From assembly GCA_946478765.1 (NCBI GenBank), contig CAMLDH010000028.1, positions 1 to 20,511 on the forward strand: 20,511 nt of DNA, written 5' to 3'. The position numbers and the translations under genes were made by a program. A model generated the notes under the pieces. The model was given only the letters and a program-made list of their open reading frames with translations. It was not told where the DNA came from and made no database searches. This document shows positions 16,074-20,511 of the stretch, piece after piece (the first letter of the stretch is position 1; each line of letters starts with the position of its first letter). The DNA is from an uncultured Oxalobacteraceae bacterium. GTDB taxonomy: Bacteria; Pseudomonadota; Gammaproteobacteria; Burkholderiales; Burkholderiaceae.

Positions 16074-16362
16074 GGCGCAAAATGGTTCGCTTCAATGCTT
16101 CCGGCGTGATGGTGAATTGTTTTGCCGCAGGCGTGGTGTCGTCAGAACCGCAACCGCCGCAGGTGCCGCAACCGTCGGCGCAGGAGGATGCGCCTGAATC
16201 GGCTGCGTCGAACTTCGCCGCTATCCGTGTCCATCCAAGACGCGTCGCCGCTTTTACCGTCCAGGCGCGGACCCGTTGCCGCAGCGGTTTCGGCGCGTAG
16301 CGCTTGACCACTACCCACGCGGCATAAGCAACGATCAGCGCAACGATCGATTCCTGCATCAT
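16069..16362 (-). CDS. FeoB-associated Cys-rich small membrane protein (DUF6587-like)
   Basis: A 97-residue protein from the ATG at 16362 (GAGGA seven bases upstream; a longer frame to 16398 has no support). One N-terminal helix spans about residues 4-20 (MMQESIVALIVAYAAWVVV), then a basic segment RYAPKPLRQRVR, and a Cys cluster C61-x3-C65-x2-C68-x2-C71 in CADGCGTCGGC, then a polar tail. Small single-helix proteins with such Cys clusters accompany feoB in many bacteria and may take the place of FeoC, binding iron or an Fe-S cluster; that role is inferred. It follows feoB by about 240 bases, a gap filled by nested inverted repeats, so it may be cotranscribed. Its stop codon lies in the right arm of the 158-bp palindrome. 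Confidence 0.78.
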   Translation of the reverse strand: MMQESIVALIVAYAAWVVVKRYAPKPLRQRVRAWTVKAATRLGWTRIAAKFDAADSGASSCADGCGTCGGCGSDDTTPAAKQFTITPEALKRTILRQ

Positions 16363-16603
16363 CCTGGATTCCTCAGTTGGACAGGTGCGAGTGTGCATTT
16401 TTCCGGCCCTCTGGCTAGGCGCGACGACGACGCGGACTGCATTCCGCTAGGAGAAGCAACGACGCCAGAGGGCCGGAAAAATGTGCAATCGCTGCCTGTA
16501 GCGCGCTCACCCAATTGGTGAAGCTTATCGAATGGATTAAAGTCAATGCTCATGCGGCTTTTCAGACAAAAGTAAGCGGTCAACTGAGGAATCCAGGATC
16601 ATG
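16357..16603. repeat. Nested inverted repeats between feoB and the Cys-rich gene
   Basis: The outer pair 16357-16379 / 16581-16603 matches over 23 bp with one mismatch; its perfect core is ATCCTGGATTCCTCAGTTG. One arm contains the feoB stop codon, the other the start and ribosome site of the Cys-rich gene. An inner pair 16397-16415 / 16464-16482 is a perfect 19 bp (ATTTTTCCGGCCCTCTGGC) around a 48-base loop. A span of about 247 bp with terminal inverted repeats resembles a MITE, but no target-site duplication was established. The structure could also attenuate transcription between the two genes. Confidence 0.8.
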
Positions 16604-18482
16604 TCCCTCCCAGCAATACACGACTGATCTGATAGGTCAGAAACGATCCCAGGTAAGCCAGTGCGAACATATAGCCGGCCATTGCCAGCGCCGGCGTCCA
16701 TGAATTGGTTTCGCGCTTGACGATCGACAGTGTGGAAATGCACTGCGGCGCAAACACGTACCACGCGAGCAAGGACAGTGCGGTCGGCAAGGTCCAGGTC
16801 GACGCGATCATCGGCGTCAACGTGGTCGCAAGCTGATCACCGGTCGCAGACAGCGCATAGACCGTACCGAGCGCGCCAACCGCAACTTCACGTGCCGCCA
16901 AGCCGGGAATCAGGGCAATCGCGATCTGCCAGTTGAAGCCGATCGGCGCGAACACTACTTGCAGCAGTTGCCCAAGATGGCCGGCAAAACTGTATTGGAT
17001 CGCCGGTCCGGCCGCTCCCGGCGGCGGCGCCGGAAAGCTCGACAGAAACCACAGCAGGATCATCAACGCCAGAATGATGGTCCCCACGCGCATCGTGAAT
17101 ATCTTGGTGCGCTCCCACAGGCCGATGGCGAGATTGCGCAGATTCGGCCAATGGTAATTGGGCAGCTCCAGCATCAGCGGCTGGTATTGGCCCTTGCCGA
17201 TGGTGCGCTTCAATACATAGGCCACTGCCATGGCGGACACGATACCAGCGACATAGAGGCCAAACAACACCAGGCCCTGCAAGTTGAAAATGCCAACCGA
17301 ACGATCGGGAATAAAGGCGCCGATGATCAACGCATACACCGGCAAGCGCGCCGAACACGTCATCAGCGGCGCGATCATGATGGTGGCAAGGCGGTCGCGT
17401 GGATTCTGGATGGTGCGGGTCGCCATGATGCCGGGAATGGCGCAGGCAAAACTCGACAGCAAGGGAATGAATGCGCGTCCGGACAGGCCGACGCTGCCCA
17501 TCAGCCGATCCAGCAAAAACGCGGCGCGCGGCAAATAGCCGGAGTCCTCGAGCGACAGGATGAACAGGAAAAGAATCAGAATCTGCGGCAGGAAAACCAG
17601 CACGCTGCCGACACCGGACAGCACGCCATCGACCACCAGGCTGCGCAGAAGCCCATCGGGCAGCGCTGCGTGGACGGCCTGACCAAGACCGTCGACCCCG
17701 CTCTTGATCAGGTCCATTGGCAGTTTCGACCAGCTGAATACCGCCTGAAAAATCAGGAAAAGCAGCGCGGCCAAAATCACATAACCGAAGACTGGATGCA
17801 GCACGACCGCGTCTATCCTGTCGCCTGCCGTTTGCGCGTCGCCTTCCTTCTTGATGATGGCGTCAAGGATACGCCGCACTTCCCGTTGCGTCGCCTCCAG
17901 CGTCGTCGTGTTTTCTGCATTGAATTGCAACACGCTATCGGGCGCATGGCCGCGTGAAGGAAGCGTTACCATCGCGTCGAGTTGCGTGATCAACGCCGCG
18001 CCGCCGCCGGGCTTGACTGCGACGGTTTCAATGACGGGAATGCCGAGTTCGGCCTGCAAGCCGGCGATATCGATCACAACGCCGCGCTTTTGCGCAACGT
18101 CCATCATGTTCAGCGCCAGGATCGTCGGGCGCTTCAAACGCAATACTTCCAGGATAAGGCGCAGATTCAGTTGCAAATTATTGGCATCTGCGACCAGCAC
18201 GATCACGTCAGGCGGCAACTCCTCGGACCGTGTGCCGAACAGCACGTCGCGCGTGATTTCTTCATCGGGCGTCATCGCATTCAGACTGTATGCGCCCGGC
18301 AGGTCGACAATTTTATAGGCGTAACCGGCGGCGGACGTGAACTGTCCTTCCTTGCGCTCGACGGTGACGCCGGCGTAGTTCGCCACTTTTTGGCGGGCGC
18401 CTGTGAGGCGATTGAAGAGTGCGGTCTTGCCGCAATTGGGATTGCCGACTAACGCGAGACGTAGTGGCTTGACGGCGCTCAT
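16599..18482 (-). CDS. feoB: Ferrous iron transport protein B
   Basis: FeoB is the inner-membrane Fe(II) transporter with a cytoplasmic GTPase domain. This 627-residue protein starts MSAVKPLRLALVGNPNCGKT. G1 is GNPNCGKT (11-18), G3 is DLPG, and G4 is the N-M-M-D motif. A helical linker (about 170-225) leads to a membrane part with two Gate regions: the first around SFACAIPGIMATRTI and PLMTCSARLPVY, the second around AAREVAVGALGTVYAL and YVFAPQCISTLSIVKRE. Length is that of the compact FeoB type rather than the 773-residue E. coli protein. The start codon has no strong ribosome site. The gene follows feoA by 46 bases that include an 11-bp tandem repeat, so translation may depend on coupling or that leader. 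All key motifs are intact. Confidence 0.97.
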   Translation of the reverse strand: MSAVKPLRLALVGNPNCGKTALFNRLTGARQKVANYAGVTVERKEGQFTSAAGYAYKIVDLPGAYSLNAMTPDEEITRDVLFGTRSEELPPDVIVLVADANNLQLNLRLILEVLRLKRPTILALNMMDVAQKRGVVIDIAGLQAELGIPVIETVAVKPGGGAALITQLDAMVTLPSRGHAPDSVLQFNAENTTTLEATQREVRRILDAIIKKEGDAQTAGDRIDAVVLHPVFGYVILAALLFLIFQAVFSWSKLPMDLIKSGVDGLGQAVHAALPDGLLRSLVVDGVLSGVGSVLVFLPQILILFLFILSLEDSGYLPRAAFLLDRLMGSVGLSGRAFIPLLSSFACAIPGIMATRTIQNPRDRLATIMIAPLMTCSARLPVYALIIGAFIPDRSVGIFNLQGLVLFGLYVAGIVSAMAVAYVLKRTIGKGQYQPLMLELPNYHWPNLRNLAIGLWERTKIFTMRVGTIILALMILLWFLSSFPAPPPGAAGPAIQYSFAGHLGQLLQVVFAPIGFNWQIAIALIPGLAAREVAVGALGTVYALSATGDQLATTLTPMIASTWTLPTALSLLAWYVFAPQCISTLSIVKRETNSWTPALAMAGYMFALAYLGSFLTYQISRVLLGGT

Positions 18483-18505
18483 TTTCAGGGAATCAGGTGG
18501 ACAAC

Positions 18506-18533
18506 ATTACGTAACGATTACGTAACGATTACG
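18506..18533. repeat. 11-bp tandem repeat at the feoA/feoB junction
   Basis: ATTACGTAACG occurs twice in a row (18506-18527), followed by a partial third unit (ATTACG). The feoA stop codon (TAA on the minus strand) lies in the partial unit, and each full unit carries the same TAA. It separates the feoA end from feoB and could be a slippage product. Confidence 0.85.
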
Positions 18534-18828
18534 CAGCGTTGCGTTCAGAACGAACCACTTGAATCATCGCCGCTTCATGACGGCGTAACGCGAATGTGGT
18601 GTTGCCTAGCCGCACGGCCATCGGATCGCGGTGCGGGAAAGACTCGGCAACGACGCGGATCTTTTCCCCCGGCGCAAAACCGAGTTCCAGCAAGCGCATC
18701 CGCATTGCCAACTGATCCGCACCGCCAGTCGTCGATACCCCGGTTACGGTTGCGCAATCGCCTTTTTTCAGCAGCCCAAGATGGTGCACTTCATTCGAGA
18801 TCATGCTGTCGGTGAGGTTTGCAGACAT
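18529..18828 (-). CDS. feoA: Ferrous iron transport protein A
   Basis: A 99-residue cytoplasmic protein with the SH3-like FeoA fold; it acts with FeoB in Fe(II) uptake. The ATG at 18828 follows GGAAAG at good spacing; the TTG at 18849 is less likely. Recognisable blocks are LGLLKKGDCATVTGV, MRLLELGFAPGEKIRVV, DPMAVRLGNTTFALRRHEA and a terminal MIQVV. The N-terminal 15 residues are a family-variable extension. It lies at the head of the feo cluster, with a Fur-box-like site and a TATACT -10 element upstream. Confidence 0.95.
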   Translation of the reverse strand: MSANLTDSMISNEVHHLGLLKKGDCATVTGVSTTGGADQLAMRMRLLELGFAPGEKIRVVAESFPHRDPMAVRLGNTTFALRRHEAAMIQVVRSERNAA

Positions 18829-18893
18829 TGTTCGCTTTCCGGAGATCAAGACGTCGCTACGATACTTACAGTCAATTTAAAACGGTTAAGCGC

Positions 18894-18922
18894 AGTATAG
18901 CACGCGAATGATAATTATTCTT
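18894..18922 (-). promoter_or_regulatory. Fur-box-like operator and promoter of feoAB
   Basis: GCGAATGATAATTATTCTT at 18904-18922 matches the 19-bp Fur consensus GATAATGATAATCATTATC at 14 positions. On the minus strand, TATACT (18899-18894) is a near-perfect -10, about 66 bases upstream of the feoA start, and the Fur site covers the -35 zone. This arrangement predicts repression of feoAB when iron is plentiful. Confidence 0.75.
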
Positions 18923-18970
18923 AATAAGATTCGCACTGAATGGATACGATTAATATGTATTTATGCAACT

Positions 18971-19465
18971 TTAAGACGATCCCGGACGACTGGATTTTTT
19001 GCCCAGAACAATATGCAAAATGAGCACGAGCGGAAACGCCAGGCCAATGATCCAATGCACGGCCGACCATATCGGGCGGCTGTTTTCACTTGCAAGATAG
19101 TAAAGCCCATATCCCGTGATCACCAAGGCAAGCAGCACCGCAATCATCGACCAACCAGATTCCAGATTGCGCCTCGCCCTAATGGCGCGCCGAATGTGAC
19201 TGTTCATCAGGCTGCCGACAAAAAACAACGCGATCATCGCACCCGCGCCATGCAATTTCATGGACCAGGGTTCCAGCGGGTGAATGGTTTCGCCAAACTC
19301 TCCTGCCGATCGCATCATGAAATGGGCCGACAACCACAACAGGCCGGTCGCGGCCAGCCAGGCGCAGACCGCGTACATCGAGCGCCGATGCCAGCGTTCC
19401 AGCCGGAGATTGACTTGGTGCTGTGTGGCAGCGAGACGCTGCTGATGGTTTTTTCGCTGGCGCAT
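18971..19465 (-). CDS. Four-helix cytochrome-b-like membrane protein
   Basis: A 164-residue inner-membrane protein starting MRQRKNHQQRLAATQHQVNL three bases after the apbE stop. Hydrophobic helices lie near 28-51, 71-88, 105-125 and 132-154. Histidines at 48, 62, 72, 90, 137 and 151 fall in or beside the helices, consistent with heme b binding as in cytochrome b561 or DUF4405-type proteins; exact ligands cannot be assigned by eye. With apbE and an FMN-binding gene upstream it forms a likely flavin/heme electron-transfer set at the membrane. The next gene on the strand is feoA, which has its own Fur-type promoter. No strong ribosome site was seen, so coupling to apbE is likely. Confidence 0.68.
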   Translation of the reverse strand: MRQRKNHQQRLAATQHQVNLRLERWHRRSMYAVCAWLAATGLLWLSAHFMMRSAGEFGETIHPLEPWSMKLHGAGAMIALFFVGSLMNSHIRRAIRARRNLESGWSMIAVLLALVITGYGLYYLASENSRPIWSAVHWIIGLAFPLVLILHIVLGKKSSRPGSS

Positions 19466-19468
19466 CGG

Positions 19469-20296
19469 TCAAAGTATCAGAGCTGTGGCGCCAAATTGAT
19501 GCAATGCCGGGTGCGCCGGGTTCGCGCTTGCCAAAACGACCTTGGTCAACGCGTCGGCCAGCATGCAGGTCGGTGCGCGCACCGATGCGCTGATATTGCC
19601 GGTAATCGGCTGGCCATCGGTGCCATTGATTAGCGCACTGAATTCCCGGCCATCGATTTGCTTGCGCGAGAAATAACATCCGGAAGTGGCCAAAGCTTGT
19701 TCCTGAATGTGCGTATGCATGCCGATTGCAGCCGGCCGCGCCGGATCGCGTATTGCAACCGGATAAACGACGTCGCCGAACACGCGCAAGTCGCCGCCTG
19801 CATTCACACAGGCCGATCGGATACCCGACTGCTTGAGTGCGCCGATTGCCAGGTCGACCGCGTATCCTTTTGCGATCCCGCCCAGATCGATCCATGCAGC
19901 GCCCGACTTTTTTATACTGGTCCCCGATTCCGGAAGGAACATGGAGCGCCCCGCAGCATAGCTCGGCAAATCGCCCGGCGGCATTGGCAGGTAGCCCCAC
20001 TCCGCCAGTTTCGGCGCACAACTCACATCAAATAGACCGCCGCTTGCCGCGGTTACCGACCACGCGGTTTCGAGCACTTCATACGTGCGAGTGTCGATCT
20101 CGATCGATTCTCCGATTGCAGCACGATTGATGCGTGATACATCGCTGGCCGGATCATGAAAGCTCATCAAACGATGCACGCTGGCGATCACGGCAAATGC
20201 GTGATTGAAACACGGCTGCAATTGAGCGTCGCTTGCCGCATCGGCGATCGCGATTTCAACGAATGTGCCCAACCAGGGCTGGGCACGCCGCTTCAT
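19469..20296 (-). CDS. apbE: FAD:protein FMN transferase
   Basis: ApbE moves FMN from FAD onto a Thr or Ser of a target protein. The 275-residue protein begins MKRRAQPWLGTFVEIAIADA; its ATG overlaps the upstream stop codon (ATGA), so the frame extending to 20446 is a shadow. Family blocks present: LMSFHDPASDVSRIN (44-58), GGLFDVSCAP (86-95), IDLGGIAKGYAVD (136-148), NAGGDLRVFGD (165-175), INGTDGQP (223-230) and ASVRAPTCMLADALTK (237-252), which carries the Mg-binding region. No signal peptide or lipobox is seen, unlike many ApbE proteins, so it may act in the cytoplasm. The upstream FMN-binding gene is the obvious substrate. Confidence 0.93.
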   Translation of the reverse strand: MKRRAQPWLGTFVEIAIADAASDAQLQPCFNHAFAVIASVHRLMSFHDPASDVSRINRAAIGESIEIDTRTYEVLETAWSVTAASGGLFDVSCAPKLAEWGYLPMPPGDLPSYAAGRSMFLPESGTSIKKSGAAWIDLGGIAKGYAVDLAIGALKQSGIRSACVNAGGDLRVFGDVVYPVAIRDPARPAAIGMHTHIQEQALATSGCYFSRKQIDGREFSALINGTDGQPITGNISASVRAPTCMLADALTKVVLASANPAHPALHQFGATALIL

Positions 20297-20511
20297 TTTT
20301 TCAACATCACTTGCGCAATTGCCGCAATGCGCCGCACGCCATCGGTCACGTGGGTACACGACAGCGTTGCGCCGCTGATATTGGCAATACCATCGCCGAC
20401 CGCCAATCCCGACTGCGCCGTCTTGCCGGCAAATTGCTTGCGCCATGCAGGATTTCTGATTTCAAAACCGTGGCTTTCGCGGTACGCCAGAATCTCGATC
20501 TGCCGGACGCT
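20293..20511 (-). CDS. FMN-binding domain protein, 3' end
   Basis: The window edge cuts this gene; the last 72 residues are visible. They read VRQIEILAYRESHGFEIRN, then FAGKT, then GIANISGATLSCTHVTDGVR, and end MLKK. This is the C-terminal half of the FMN-binding domain (PF04205 type). The motif SGATLS matches the flavinylation signal in which ApbE attaches FMN to the Thr or Ser. The stop TGA overlaps the apbE ATG, which implies translational coupling. The N terminus, and so any signal peptide or membrane helix, lies outside. Confidence 0.88.
   Translation of the reverse strand, partial: SVRQIEILAYRESHGFEIRNPAWRKQFAGKTAQSGLAVGDGIANISGATLSCTHVTDGVRRIAAIAQVMLKK

Noticed and set aside
16359..16583. 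A small minus-strand frame (about 60-74 codons) between feoB and the Cys-rich gene
   Set aside because: It runs through both inverted repeats and the start of the next gene, with no ribosome site; it is more likely chance.
16959..17957. A 332-codon plus-strand frame
   Set aside because: It is antisense to feoB and has no recognisable domain.
20297..20446. N-terminal extension of apbE
   Set aside because: The extension is out of frame with the FMN-binding domain, which clearly encodes the end of another gene over the same bases.

Overview
The window looks like chromosome of a betaproteobacterium, most likely Burkholderiales and perhaps an Oxalobacteraceae relative (Herminiimonas/Noviherbaspirillum type). 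This rests on the moderately high GC, the protein flavour (DUF5335, HdeD, LsrB-like and compact FeoB sequences) and very large soluble hybrid kinases. No marker gene proves it. I saw no rRNA, tRNA, CRISPR array or transposase gene.

Layout. 1-1.5 kb: the 3' end of a SYLF/Ysc84 lipid-binding protein gene (+), facing two small minus-strand genes, a DUF5335 protein and an HdeD-type six-helix membrane protein. 1.9-2.4 kb: an Rrf2-like regulator (-). 2.4-2.95 kb: non-coding, with a 29-bp perfect inverted repeat. 2.95-8.3 kb: a three-gene minus-strand operon made of a shortened Ser/Thr kinase-AAA ATPase, a periplasmic LsrB-like binding protein and a membrane hybrid histidine kinase, with no ABC permease or ATPase. 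8.3-9.05 kb: a divergent intergenic region. 9.05-15.9 kb (+): a REC-GGDEF-EAL response regulator followed by a 1644-residue Nik1/Os-1-like hybrid kinase with about 15 HAMP modules, GAF, HisKA, HATPase and three REC domains. 15.9-16.07 kb: a 158-bp imperfect palindrome whose arms contain the stop codons of both converging genes. 16.07-18.83 kb (-): feoA, feoB and a Cys-rich small membrane protein, with a Fur-box-like site ahead of feoA. 18.97-20.5 kb (-): the 3' end of an FMN-binding-domain gene, apbE and a four-helix cytochrome-b-like gene.

How it fits together. Two separate signalling modules dominate. The minus-strand operon resembles LuxPQ or TorT/TorS: a soluble periplasmic receptor is paired with a hybrid kinase, and four of the six residues I recall for AI-2 binding in LsrB are kept. 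Its first gene is a remnant of the large trifunctional kinase family with in-frame internal deletions. The plus-strand pair joins a multi-HAMP soluble kinase to a c-di-GMP synthase/phosphodiesterase response regulator. The right end is an iron module: Fur-controlled ferrous iron uptake beside a flavinylation and heme membrane redox set that could reduce ferric iron or feed electrons to FMN.

The most interesting items are the LsrB-like receptor/hybrid kinase pair, the deleted Ser/Thr kinase-ATPase ahead of it, and three palindromic elements that look like dispersed repeats. Function statements come from recognised motifs and family memory; nothing was searched.
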